From assembly GCF_000725625.1 (NCBI RefSeq), contig NZ_JOHS01000079.1, positions 1 through 20,259 on the forward strand: a stretch of 20,259 nucleotides of DNA, given 5' to 3'. The notes below the pieces were generated by a model. That model was not told the DNA's origin, made no database searches, and worked only from the letters and a program-made list of their open reading frames with translations. The translations under genes and the position numbers were made by a program. Source of the stretch: Streptomyces sp. NRRL F-6676 (lineage in GTDB: Bacteria; Actinomycetota; Actinomycetes; Streptomycetales; Streptomycetaceae). Below, piece after piece: positions 1 to 7,471 of the stretch; the stretch's first letter is position 1; each line of letters starts with the position of its first letter.

Positions 1-22
1 GGTCGTGGCGTGCCGCGCGGCT

Positions 23-50
23 CCCCGCGCCCCTTCAAGGGGCGGCGGGG
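23..50 (-). terminator. Hairpin terminator after the ROK regulator gene
   Basis: Arms CCCCGC+GCCCC (23-33) and GGGGC+G+GCGGGG (39-50) pair around a TTCAA loop with a single bulged G. It lies 15 nt beyond the stop of the minus-strand ROK gene and has no U-run, as is usual in Streptomyces. The left arm and its flank resemble the core of the repeat found at 8.7-9.1 kb, so the terminator may itself derive from that repeat family. Confidence 0.6.
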
Positions 51-64
51 CGTGAACCCTCCCG

Positions 65-1222
65 TCAGTGACGGGACGTCACCGTCCCCTCCACCGCGAA
101 CAACTGTTCCTCGACGTGGTCGAGGGCCAACCGCAGCGCACCGGTCGCCACCACCGCCTCCCCGACCCCCGACAAGGTCACCCTCGGCGGCCGCAGGCAA
201 TACCGCGCCAACTCCCGCCGCAACGGCTCCAGCACCCCGTCGAGCCCCGCCGCCCACCCCCCGATCACGACCAGCTCCGGGTCGAGCGCGAGCGCCAGCG
301 CCGCGACATCGTGCACCAGCCGCTGGAGGAACCGCTCCACCGCCTCCCGTGCCCGTCCGTCCCCCTCCCGCGCCAACGCGAACACCTCCGCCACCGCCTG
401 CTCGTCCAGCGGATGCAACGGCCGGTCCGTCGTCGACAGCAGCGTCTCCGGCGTCGCCTCGCGCCCCAGCAGATGCAGCGCCCCGATCTCCCCGGCCGCA
501 CCCCCGAACCCCCGGTGCAGCCGCCCCCCGATCAGCGCACCGGCCCCGGGACTCAGCCCCGCCAGCACGAAGACCACGTCGTCGGACTCGGTGGCCGCCC
601 CCTTCCAGTGCTCGCCCACCGCCGCCGCGTTCGCGTCGTTCTCCACCAGCACCGGGCACTTGAAGGAGCGGCTGAGCCGGTCGCCCAGCTTCAGTCCTGT
701 CCACCCGGGCAGCGCCGTGCCCAGCCGTACCGTCCCGTCCGCCTCCACGATGCCGGGGCTGGCCACGCCGACCGCGCGCAGCGAGTCGCGTGCCACGCCC
801 GCCCGCCGCAGCAGCTCGGCCACGGTGGTGCGCAGCCGCTCAAGGCGCTCGTCGGCCGGCGCGGTCTCGGAGATGTCCTTGGACAGCGTGCCCAGTTCCC
901 TGCCATCGAGGTCGGCGAGGACCGCGGTCACCCGGTGCGCGCCGACGTCGAGGCCCAGCAGATGTCCGGCCTCCGCACGGAACCGGTAGCGGCGGGCCGG
1001 CCTGCCCTGCCGCCGGGCGGCGCCCTCCTCGGCCGCGGCCTCCACCACGAGACCCGCCCCGATGAGCCCTTCGACGACCCCCTCGACGGTCGGCCGGGAC
1101 AGCCCCGTCACCCGGGTGATCTCGGTGAGGGTCGCGCAGTCGGTGGCACGCAACGCGTGCAGCACCACAGCGGAATTGATCCTTCGCAGCAGAGAGGGGT
1201 CCCCGCCGGTGAGCCGCCCCAA
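65..1222 (-). CDS. ROK-family transcriptional regulator
   Basis: Predicted DNA-binding repressor of the ROK (repressor/ORF/kinase) family, usually sugar-responsive. With the start used here it is 385 aa, the usual size. Residues 29-60 form a winged helix-turn-helix (TLTEITRVTGLSRPTVEGVV). The ROK ATPase-like fold starts near residue 88 (LGLDVG), with VENDANAAA at 193-201. The frame is open upstream to an ATG at 1357, but a TTG at 1222 is preceded by GGGAGG seven nt away and yields the family-typical N-terminus, so I prefer TTG. Oddities: the CxCGxxGCxE zinc motif is absent, and the GEIGH motif reads GEIGA (His lost), so it probably neither binds zinc nor phosphorylates a sugar. The ligand cannot be told. 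It diverges from the small gene at 1356, leaving a 133-bp shared promoter region. Confidence 0.88.
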   Translation of the reverse strand: MGRLTGGDPSLLRRINSAVVLHALRATDCATLTEITRVTGLSRPTVEGVVEGLIGAGLVVEAAAEEGAARRQGRPARRYRFRAEAGHLLGLDVGAHRVTAVLADLDGRELGTLSKDISETAPADERLERLRTTVAELLRRAGVARDSLRAVGVASPGIVEADGTVRLGTALPGWTGLKLGDRLSRSFKCPVLVENDANAAAVGEHWKGAATESDDVVFVLAGLSPGAGALIGGRLHRGFGGAAGEIGALHLLGREATPETLLSTTDRPLHPLDEQAVAEVFALAREGDGRAREAVERFLQRLVHDVAALALALDPELVVIGGWAAGLDGVLEPLRRELARYCLRPPRVTLSGVGEAVVATGALRLALDHVEEQLFAVEGTVTSRH

Positions 1223-1355
1223 CGTCCGTCCTCCCAGCTCGTGCGCGTGTGGGGCGGATCGTACTCGGCCGCGGCCCGCCCCGGCGAGTGCCGGGCGGCC
1301 CCCGGCCCCCCCGATGGCACCGCCCATTGTCAGAGGCGGCTGGTCTACTGGAGAC

Positions 1356-1811
1356 ATGAGCCTGGATCAGCACCTCGCCGCGATCGGCCTGTTGTGCTCC
1401 CAGCCCCCCCCGGTGGGGCACGACGGGCCGTCCGGCCGGACGCCCGGGACTCTGGCGGGACCCGGCTACCGCATAGTGACCCTGGAGGCCGGCACCGGAG
1501 CGTACGGGGGCGGCGGTGCCGGGCGGGAACAGGAGGCGGACGACCTCGACGCCCAACGGGAGGGCCTGGCCCGGATACTGGACGAGAGATGGGGGCCCGG
1601 GCAGACCTGGGGCACGCTCACGCCCGCCGTCCGCCTCGCGCGCGGCGAGGAGATACCCGAGCCCTGGGCGGCGCTCACCCACCTCGTGGACCGGCTCCAG
1701 CTGTGGCGGTGCGCGGCGGACGGCCGCTGGATAGGGCTCGGACTGGCGGACCGGGACGGCACGGACGAGGTGCGCCTCCTCGCGGCCGTCACCGACATCG
1801 ACCCGCCGTGA
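1356..1811 (+). CDS. Conserved-looking hypothetical protein, 151 aa
   Basis: I do not recognise this protein. ATG at 1356 is preceded by GGAG (1350-1353). The frame is open further upstream to 1062, but that part lies antisense to the ROK gene and has no start with a better ribosome site. The product is soluble with no signal peptide or membrane segment. It has a Gly/Pro-rich N-terminal third (to about residue 55), then a more ordered part with a tryptophan-rich centre (DERWGPGQTWGTL, LQLWRCAADGRWIGLGLAD) and an acidic end. It diverges from the ROK regulator and converges on mug 40 bp away, so it is probably monocistronic and may share control with the regulator. Function unknown. Confidence 0.7.
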   Translation: MSLDQHLAAIGLLCSQPPPVGHDGPSGRTPGTLAGPGYRIVTLEAGTGAYGGGGAGREQEADDLDAQREGLARILDERWGPGQTWGTLTPAVRLARGEEIPEPWAALTHLVDRLQLWRCAADGRWIGLGLADRDGTDEVRLLAAVTDIDPP

Positions 1812-1850
1812 GCCCGGCCGCCGGCCCGGAACCGGTACGCCACCGGCGCG

Positions 1851-2396
1851 CTACTCCTCGGCCGCTTCCCGGAGGCGGGCGAACTCCTCGGCCATCGTCC
1901 GCGCCGTCCAGTGGGCGTTGAGGCCGCTGGGGTTGGGCAGCACCCAGACGCGGGTGTCGCCGACGGTCCGCACCTGGGGACCCACCTGGGCCCTGCGGTC
2001 GTCGAAGGCGGTCCGGTAGGCGCTCACGCCCAGCACGGCCAGCCACCGGGGCCGCAGCCGGGCCACCTTCAGGCTGAGCAGCCGCCCGCCCTCGCGGTAC
2101 TCCTCGGCGGTCAGCTCGTCGGCCCGGGCGGAGGCCCGCGCCACCACGTTGGTGATGCCCAGCCCGTACGACAGCAGTTCCTCCTGCTCGGAGGGGTGCA
2201 GTCGGCGCGGGGTGAACCCGGACAGGTGCAGCACCGGCCAGAAACGGTTGCCCGGGCGGGCGAAGTGGTGGCCGGTCGCGGCCGTCATCAGACCGGGGTT
2301 GATGCCGCAGAACAGGACGTGGAGGCCGTCCGCGACCACGTCCGGGACGAGACGGTCGCGGGCGGCCTCCAGCTCCGCCGGGGTGGGGCGCGTCAG
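1851..2396 (-). CDS. mug: G/U(T) mismatch-specific DNA glycosylase (Mug family)
   Basis: Base-excision repair enzyme of the MUG/TDG branch of the uracil-DNA glycosylase superfamily, removing uracil or thymine from G:U/G:T mispairs. About 181 aa. Both family motifs are present: GINPG in VLFCGINPGLMTA near residues 26-40, and NPSGLN near the C-terminus (VLPNPSGLNAHWT). It follows purB on the same strand. The best-fitting start is a CTG at 2396-2394 overlapping the purB TGA as CTGA, giving LTRPTPAELEAARDR as the N-terminus. A GTG at 2438 (14 codons longer, inside the purB end) is the alternative if CTG is not used. Either way the gene overlaps purB, suggesting translational coupling. The family call is firm; the start is not. 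Confidence 0.88.
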   Translation of the reverse strand: MTRPTPAELEAARDRLVPDVVADGLHVLFCGINPGLMTAATGHHFARPGNRFWPVLHLSGFTPRRLHPSEQEELLSYGLGITNVVARASARADELTAEEYREGGRLLSLKVARLRPRWLAVLGVSAYRTAFDDRRAQVGPQVRTVGDTRVWVLPNPSGLNAHWTARTMAEEFARLREAAEE

Positions 2397-3835
2397 AGGA
2401 TCGCCCCCGGGGTGTAGCCCGCGGCCTCCGGGTGCCACTTGACGATCTCGCCGATCCGGGCGACGACGGTGGCGACCTGGTCGGCGGCGGCGCCGGTGAA
2501 CGACAGCTTGTCCGCCATCAGCGCGGCCAGCGCCTCCCGGTCCAGCGGGATGCGCTCGTCGGCGGCGAGGCGGTCGAGCAGCTCGTTGCGCTCTGCGCCC
2601 TGCTCGCGCATGGCGAGCGCGGTCGCCACCGCGTTCTCCTTGATCGCCTCGTGCGCCACCTCGCGGCCCACGCCCGCCCGCACCGCGCCCATCAGGACCT
2701 TGGTGGTGGCCAGGAACGGGAGGTAACGGTCCAGCTCGCGGGCGACGACCGCCGGGAACGCGCCGAACTCGTCGAGCACGGTCAGGAACGTCTCCAGCAG
2801 GCCGTCGAGCGCGAAGAACGCGTCCGGGAGCGCCACCCGGCGCACCACGGAACAGGACACGTCGCCCTCGTTCCACTGGTCGCCCGCCAGCTCGCCGGTC
2901 ATCGAGGCGTAGCCGCGCAGGATCACCATCAGGCCGTTGACGCGCTCGCAGGAGCGGGTGTTCATCTTGTGCGGCATCGCGGAGGAGCCGACCTGGCCGG
3001 GCTTGAAGCCCTCGGTGACCAGCTCGTGCCCCGCCATCAGCCGGATCGTCTTCGCCAGCGAGGACGGGGCGGCGGCGAGCTGCACCAGGGAGGTGACGAC
3101 CTCGTAGTCGAGGGAGCGGGGGTAGACCTGGCCGACGGAGGTGAACGCCTGCGAGAAGCCGAGGTGCTCGGCGATGCGGCGCTCCAGCTCCGCGAGGCGG
3201 GAGGCGTCGCCGCCGAGAAGGTCCAGCATGTCCTGGGCGGTGCCGACCGGGCCCTTGATGCCGCGCAGCGGGTAGCGGCCCAGCAGCTCCTCGACGCGGC
3301 CGTACGCCACGAGGAGCTCGTCGGCGGCGGTCGCGAAGCGCTTGCCGAGGGTGGTGGCCTGGGCGGCCACGTTGTGCGAGCGGCCGGCCATCACCAGCTC
3401 GCCGTACTCGCCGGACAGCTTGCCGAGGCGGGCCAGAACGGCGACCGTGCGGTCGCGCATCAGCTCGAGCGAGCGGCGGATCTGGAGCTGCTCGACGTTC
3501 TCCGTGAGGTCCCGGGAGGTCATGCCCTTGTGGACCTGCTCGTGGCCGGCGAGGGCGTTGAACTCCTCGATACGGGCCTTGACGTCGTGCCGGGTGACCT
3601 TCTCGCGCGCGGCGATGGAGGGGAGGTCGACGTCGTCGAGGACGCGCTCGTAGTCGGCGAGCGCGGTGTCGGGGACCTCGATGCCGAGGTCCTTCTGGGC
3701 GCGCAGTACGGCGAGCCAGAGCCTGCGCTCGAGCCTCACCTTCTCCTCGGGCGACCAGAGCGTGGCGAGCTCGGGGGAGGCGTAGCGTCCGGCGAGGACG
3801 TTGGGGATGCGGGGCTTGGCGGGCGCAGATGTCAC
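2393..3835 (-). CDS. purB: Adenylosuccinate lyase
   Basis: Catalyses two beta-eliminations of fumarate in purine synthesis: SAICAR to AICAR, and adenylosuccinate to AMP. 480 aa, full length. It belongs to the fumarase/aspartase superfamily, with the signature GSSAMPHKMN at residues 283-292 (the mobile catalytic-serine loop), HKGMTSRDLTEN at 102-113 and GRSHNVAAQATT at 151-162, the last carrying a catalytic-type histidine. The start is GTG at 3835; the next in-frame Met is residue 105, inside a conserved motif, so GTG is required. There is no Shine-Dalgarno sequence, but TACACT lies 8 nt upstream of GTG, suggesting a leaderless transcript. Its stop overlaps mug by 4 nt. Confidence 0.97.
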   Translation of the reverse strand: MTSAPAKPRIPNVLAGRYASPELATLWSPEEKVRLERRLWLAVLRAQKDLGIEVPDTALADYERVLDDVDLPSIAAREKVTRHDVKARIEEFNALAGHEQVHKGMTSRDLTENVEQLQIRRSLELMRDRTVAVLARLGKLSGEYGELVMAGRSHNVAAQATTLGKRFATAADELLVAYGRVEELLGRYPLRGIKGPVGTAQDMLDLLGGDASRLAELERRIAEHLGFSQAFTSVGQVYPRSLDYEVVTSLVQLAAAPSSLAKTIRLMAGHELVTEGFKPGQVGSSAMPHKMNTRSCERVNGLMVILRGYASMTGELAGDQWNEGDVSCSVVRRVALPDAFFALDGLLETFLTVLDEFGAFPAVVARELDRYLPFLATTKVLMGAVRAGVGREVAHEAIKENAVATALAMREQGAERNELLDRLAADERIPLDREALAALMADKLSFTGAAADQVATVVARIGEIVKWHPEAAGYTPGAIL

Positions 3836-3843
3836 GTGTACGG

Positions 3844-3849
3844 AGTGTA
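3844..3849 (-). promoter_or_regulatory. Candidate -10 box of a leaderless purB promoter
   Basis: On the minus strand TACACT fits the actinomycete -10 pattern TANNNT and lies 8 nt from the GTG start of purB. Transcription would begin at or next to the start codon, and no Shine-Dalgarno sequence exists. A GTGTAC pair (3836-3841, 3845-3850) flanks GGA here as a short direct repeat. No convincing -35 was seen at 17-18 nt. Confidence 0.5.
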
Positions 3850-3899
3850 CTGGCGGTTCGTGCAGGTGGGCGGGGCGGGTGGGTTCGGAGGATCGTACG

Positions 3900-3925
3900 A
3901 GGGGTGGGGCCCGGGGGCCGCCCCT
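3900..3925 (-). terminator. Hairpin directly after the SGNH hydrolase gene
   Basis: AGGGG (3900-3904) pairs with CCCCT (3921-3925), and inside it GGCC (3908-3911) pairs with GGCC (3916-3919) around CGGG. It begins one nt after the stop of the minus-strand gene and separates it from purB. There is no U-run. Confidence 0.4.
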
Positions 3926-3926
3926 G

Positions 3927-4724
3927 CTACGCGCTCGGCGGCTCGTACGGGAGGAGGTCCGGGCGCTTCGCGGGGCGGCCGTCGCCCGAGGAGCGGCCGG
4001 TCAGACGGCGGGCTATCCAGGGGAGCAGGTGCTGCCGGGCGAAGCGGGCGTCGGCGGTTCGGCGGGCGAGCCAGGCCGCCGGGGCGGTCGCCGCCATCGG
4101 CGTGCGCCAGTCCGCGTCCTCCGGCTCGTGACCGAGCGACTGCCACACCGCCTCCGCCACCCGCCGGTGGCCCTCGGCCGTCAGGTGCAGCCGGTCCACG
4201 TCCCACAGCCGGGGGTCGGAGAGCGACGGCGCCCCGTACAGGTCGACGACGACCGCCCCGTGCCGCTCCGCGAGCGCGTCGACCGTCTCGAACAGCGACT
4301 CCATGCGCGGCCGGAACCGCTCCAGGACCGGACCCTGCCGGCCCGGGCTGCGCATCAGCACCAGCTGCTTGCAGGACGGGGCCAGCCGCTCCACCGCCTC
4401 CGTCAGCAGATCCCGCACCCGGACCATGTCGCACTTGGGCCGCAGCGTGTCGTTGAGGCCGCCGACCAGTGTGATCACGTCGGCGCCCATCCCGGCGGCC
4501 AGGTCGACCTGCTCGTCGACGATCTGGCCGATCAGCTTCCCCCGCACCGCGAGGTTGGCGTACCGGAAGCCGGGCGAGCGCGCGGCCATCCGGCCGGCGA
4601 GAAGATCGGCCCAGCCGCGGTAGGTGCCGTCGGGCAACAGGTCCGACATGCCCTCGGTGAAGGAGTCGCCGACCGCGACCAGGCTGGAGTAAGGGGGGCT
4701 GGGGTGAGGCGGGTTCGTCTGCAT
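3927..4724 (-). CDS. SGNH/GDSL-family hydrolase (putative esterase)
   Basis: Predicted esterase/lipase-like hydrolase, 265 aa. The catalytic blocks are visible: AVGDSFTEG at 17-25 (block I nucleophile Ser21), GGLND at 88-92 (block III Asn91) and DVDRLHLTAEGH at 175-186 (block V, Asp177-x-x-His180). ATG at 4724 begins a short Pro-rich N-terminus; there is no signal peptide, so the protein is probably cytoplasmic. The C-terminal 65 residues are Arg/Pro-rich beyond the hydrolase fold. A long reading frame continues upstream through the CNNM gene, but it is a shadow. The substrate cannot be inferred. It is separated from the upstream CNNM pair by a hairpin and from purB by another. Confidence 0.88.
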   Translation of the reverse strand: MQTNPPHPSPPYSSLVAVGDSFTEGMSDLLPDGTYRGWADLLAGRMAARSPGFRYANLAVRGKLIGQIVDEQVDLAAGMGADVITLVGGLNDTLRPKCDMVRVRDLLTEAVERLAPSCKQLVLMRSPGRQGPVLERFRPRMESLFETVDALAERHGAVVVDLYGAPSLSDPRLWDVDRLHLTAEGHRRVAEAVWQSLGHEPEDADWRTPMAATAPAAWLARRTADARFARQHLLPWIARRLTGRSSGDGRPAKRPDLLPYEPPSA

Positions 4725-4763
4725 GGCGGTCCCGATGCTAACGCGCCCCGCATACCCGTCGGT

Positions 4764-4798
4764 CGGTCGGGAGTCACCCCCCTGGCCTCCCCCGACCG
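4764..4798 (-). terminator. Hairpin after the CNNM/CBS operon
   Basis: CGGTCGGG (4764-4771) and CCCGACCG (4791-4798) form a perfect 8-bp stem, with AG/CT pairing possible inside. It lies immediately after the TGA of the minus-strand CNNM gene and 40 bp before the SGNH gene start. It probably ends or attenuates the CNNM transcript. Confidence 0.5.
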
Positions 4799-5812
4799 TC
4801 ACGCCGGCTGGCCGAACAGCTCCCGCAGGACGTCCTCCATCGTCACCAGGCCCGACAGCCTGCCGTCCGGGCCGAGCACCGCGGCCAGGTGGGTGCGGCT
4901 GCCCCGCATCGCGGTGAGCACGTCGTCCAGCGGCGTGGTCTCCCGGACCCGGGCGATGGACCGCATCTCCCGCACCGGGAACGGCACGCCGCGCGGACCC
5001 GCGTCCAGCGCGTCCTTCACATGCAGATACCCCACGATCCGCCGGGCCGCGTCCACCACCGGGAAGCGCGAGAACCCGGAGTGCGCGGACAACTGCTCCA
5101 GCTGCTCCGGAGTGACGCCCACGCGCGCGTAGACGATCTTCTCCAGCGGCAGCACCACGTCCCGCACCGGTCTGCGCCCCAGCTCCAGCGCGTCGTGCAG
5201 CCGCTCCTGCGCCCGCTCGTCGATCAGCCCGGCCTCGCTGGAGTCCTGCACGAGACGGGCCAGCTCGTCGTCCGAGAAGGTGGCCGTTACCTCGTCCTTC
5301 GCCTCCACCCGCAGCAGCTTCAGGAGGACGTTGGCGAAGGCGTTGATCGCGAAGATCACCGGCCGCAGCGCACGGGCCAGCCCCACCAGCGGCGGGCCGA
5401 GGAGCAGCGCCGTCCGCACCGGCTCGGCCAGCGCCACGTTCTTCGGCACCATCTCGCCCAGCAGCATGTGCAGATACGTCGCCAGCGCCAGCGCGATCAC
5501 GAAGGACACCGCGTGTCCCGCGCCCGACGGCACGCCCACCGCGTGGAACACCGGCTCCAGCAGGTGCGCGATCGCCGGCTCGGCGACCACGCCGAGGACC
5601 AGCGTGCACAGCGTGATGCCGAGCTGTGCCGCCGCCAGCAGCGCCGAGACGTGTTGCAGCCCCCACAGCACGGAGCGGGCCCGCCGGTCGCCCTCCTCGG
5701 CGCGCGGCTCGATCTGGCTGCGGCGCACCGAGATCAGCGCGAACTCGGCGCCCACGAAGAAGGCGTTCGCGACCAGCGTCAGCAGGCCGATCAGCAGCTG
5801 TACGGCGGTCAT
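4799..5812 (-). CDS. CNNM-domain/CBS-pair membrane protein (second of pair)
   Basis: Integral membrane protein of the CNNM/CorC ('hemolysin family') group, whose members are linked to Mg2+ or other divalent-cation export and homeostasis. 337 aa. The N-terminal DUF21/CNNM transmembrane domain spans about residues 1-175. It opens with a hydrophobic helix and the family stretch NAFFVGAEFALISVRRSQIE, and carries HMLLGEMVPKNVAL at about 114-127. A cytosolic CBS pair follows (VVLPLEKIVYA, FPVVDAARRIVGYLHVKDAL, LVTMEDVLRELFG). It stops after the CBS pair and lacks the C-terminal CorC_HlyC domain of its neighbour. ATG overlaps the neighbour's stop by 4 nt and has GGGAGGG upstream, so the two are co-translated. 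Confidence 0.93.
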   Translation of the reverse strand: MTAVQLLIGLLTLVANAFFVGAEFALISVRRSQIEPRAEEGDRRARSVLWGLQHVSALLAAAQLGITLCTLVLGVVAEPAIAHLLEPVFHAVGVPSGAGHAVSFVIALALATYLHMLLGEMVPKNVALAEPVRTALLLGPPLVGLARALRPVIFAINAFANVLLKLLRVEAKDEVTATFSDDELARLVQDSSEAGLIDERAQERLHDALELGRRPVRDVVLPLEKIVYARVGVTPEQLEQLSAHSGFSRFPVVDAARRIVGYLHVKDALDAGPRGVPFPVREMRSIARVRETTPLDDVLTAMRGSRTHLAAVLGPDGRLSGLVTMEDVLRELFGQPA

Positions 5813-7212
5813 CGGCGACCCTCCCCGTTCTTCCGGTCGCCGACGCGGCGAGCGGTCTCGTCGTTCCGGGTCCGCCCGGCCTCCGCCGCGGCCCCGGCGT
5901 CCTCCGCCAGGGGTGCGTGCAGCAGGACCCGGGCCGCCCGGCGTCCCGTCGCGTCCACCACGTCGAGGCGCCAGCCGGCGACCTCGACGCGGTCGCCCGC
6001 CGCCGGTATCCGGCCGAGTTCGGCCGCCACCAGGCCGGCGAGCGTCTCGTACGGTCCGTCCGGCGCCCGCAGCCCGACGCGCGCGAGCTGGTCCAGGCGG
6101 GCCGAGCCGTCGGCGTCGTACCGCGCGCGGCCGTCGTCGTCCGCGCCGGCCGGGGCGAGGTCGGGTGTCTCGTGCGGGTCGTGCTCGTCCCGCACCTCGC
6201 CGACGACCTCCTCGACGATGTCCTCCAGCGTGGCCACGCCGGCCGTGCCGCCGTACTCGTCGATGACGACGGCCATGGTCTGCCGGCCCGACGACAGCCG
6301 GTCGAGGAGCCGGTCCACGGTGAGCGACTCGGGGACGAACAGGGGTTCGCGGATCACCTGGCCGAGCGTGCGCAGGGGGCGCTGGTCGGCGGGGACCGCG
6401 AGGATGTCCCGGATGTGTGCGACGCCCACGACCGAGTCCAGGCTCTCGCGGTAGACCGGGAAGCGGGACAGGCCCGTCGCACGGGTCGCGTTCGCCACGT
6501 CCTCGCAGGTCGCCTGGAGGTCGAGGGCGACGACCTGGACGCGCGGGGTCATCACGTTCTCCGCGGTGAGGTCGGCGAGGTTGAGGGTGCGCACGAACAG
6601 CTCGGCGGTGTCCGCCTCCAGTGCCCCCTCCTTCGCGGAGTGCCGGGCGAGCGCCACCAGCTCCTGGGGCCCGCGCGCGTGCGCCAGCTCCTCGGCCGGC
6701 TCGAAACCGAACCGCCGTACGACGTGGTTGGCCGTGTTGTTGAGATGGGTGATGAACGGCCGGAACGCGGCGCTGAACCAGCGCTGCGGCGTGCCCACGC
6801 GCTTGGCCATGGCCAGCGGTGCGGAGATCGCCCAGTTCTTCGGCACCAGCTCGCCGACGACCATCAGGAACACCGTCGACACCGCCGTGCCGAGCACCAG
6901 GGCCACCGACGTCGACGCCGAGGACGGGACGCCGATGTCCTCCAGCGGGCCCGATATCAGTTTTGAGATCGACGGCTCGGCGAGCATGCCGACCACCAGG
7001 TTGGTGACCGTGATGCCGAGCTGGGCGCCGGACAGCTGGAACGTCAGCTGCCGTACGGACTTCAGGGCGCCCGCCGCGCCGCGCTCACCACGTTCGACGG
7101 CCCGTTCGAGGTCGCCGCGCTCGACCGTGGTCAGCGAGAACTCGGCGGCGACGAACGCGCCGCAGGCCAGCGAGAGCGCGACCGCCACGAGCAGCAGGAG
7201 GACCTCGGTCAT
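5809..7212 (-). CDS. CNNM-domain/CBS-pair/CorC_HlyC membrane protein (first of pair)
   Basis: Longer paralogue (467 aa) of the gene that follows it. CNNM transmembrane domain about 1-190 (FVAAEFSLTTVERGDLE near the N-terminus, VVGELVPKNWAIS in the middle); CBS pair about 200-325 (VMTPRVQVVALD, FPVYRESLDSVVGVAHIRDIL, VVIDEYGGTAGVATLEDIVEEVVGE in part); then a CorC_HlyC domain about 350-435 (YETLAGLVAAELGRIP). The DEYGGTAG motif is typical of the family. The start has a strong ribosome site, GGAGGTGA, 6-7 nt upstream. Paralogue pairs of unequal length with overlapping reading frames suggest a heteromeric transporter or sensor. The upstream 260 bp hold the DnaA-box-like array. Confidence 0.94.
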   Translation of the reverse strand: MTEVLLLLVAVALSLACGAFVAAEFSLTTVERGDLERAVERGERGAAGALKSVRQLTFQLSGAQLGITVTNLVVGMLAEPSISKLISGPLEDIGVPSSASTSVALVLGTAVSTVFLMVVGELVPKNWAISAPLAMAKRVGTPQRWFSAAFRPFITHLNNTANHVVRRFGFEPAEELAHARGPQELVALARHSAKEGALEADTAELFVRTLNLADLTAENVMTPRVQVVALDLQATCEDVANATRATGLSRFPVYRESLDSVVGVAHIRDILAVPADQRPLRTLGQVIREPLFVPESLTVDRLLDRLSSGRQTMAVVIDEYGGTAGVATLEDIVEEVVGEVRDEHDPHETPDLAPAGADDDGRARYDADGSARLDQLARVGLRAPDGPYETLAGLVAAELGRIPAAGDRVEVAGWRLDVVDATGRRAARVLLHAPLAEDAGAAAEAGRTRNDETARRVGDRKNGEGRR

Positions 7213-7407
7213 CGGGTCACCTCCGTCCCGTGCCCGGCCGGGGGCGCGGGGACCGGGCGGGACCTGCCGCCGCGGGGTGCGTGAGGGGTACTACTGGGAG
7301 GCTCGCCCATGCGCGGACGCTCACACCTTTCATGGAAGGACGGGTGATCCCTGGACGGGACCATGCGATGCCTCAAGAGTAAAGGATGGGCAAAAGTGCC
7401 CGGCGGG

Positions 7408-7467
7408 CCTGTGGACAACGGACCTGCGGACAACGGACCTGTGGACGAGGCGCCTGTGGGCGACGGG
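7408..7467 (-). repeat. Four tandem 15-bp repeats carrying DnaA-box-like sites
   Basis: Four head-to-tail 15-bp units start at 7408, 7423, 7438 and 7453. Read on the minus strand each contains a nonamer: TTGTCCACA (7418-7410), TTGTCCGCA (7433-7425), TCGTCCACA (7448-7440) and TCGCCCACA (7463-7455). The first and third fit the Streptomyces DnaA-box pattern YY(G/A/C)TCCACA exactly; the others differ at one position. The array lies in the 259-bp gap between the GNAT stop and the CNNM operon start. No dnaA/dnaN or origin-like AT-rich stretch is nearby. Confidence 0.6.
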
Positions 7468-7471
7468 GTCG

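Noticed and set aside
10..663. Long plus-strand open frames over the ROK gene (10-663, 68-1921)
   Set aside because: Pro/Arg-rich low-complexity translation antisense to a clearly conserved gene; a by-product of high GC.
1222..1357. ATG at 1357 as the ROK start
   Set aside because: The added 45 residues are Gly/Ala-rich without family similarity and lack a ribosome site, while TTG at 1222 has GGGAGG at 7 nt.
1812..1850. Terminator between the gene at 1356 and mug
   Set aside because: Only a CGCCGG/CCGGCG stem with an 18-nt loop can be drawn; too weak to list.
2432..4456. 674-codon plus-strand frame antisense to purB
   Set aside because: Translation is low complexity (Gly/Val/Ala then Pro/Arg) and purB on the other strand has all family motifs.
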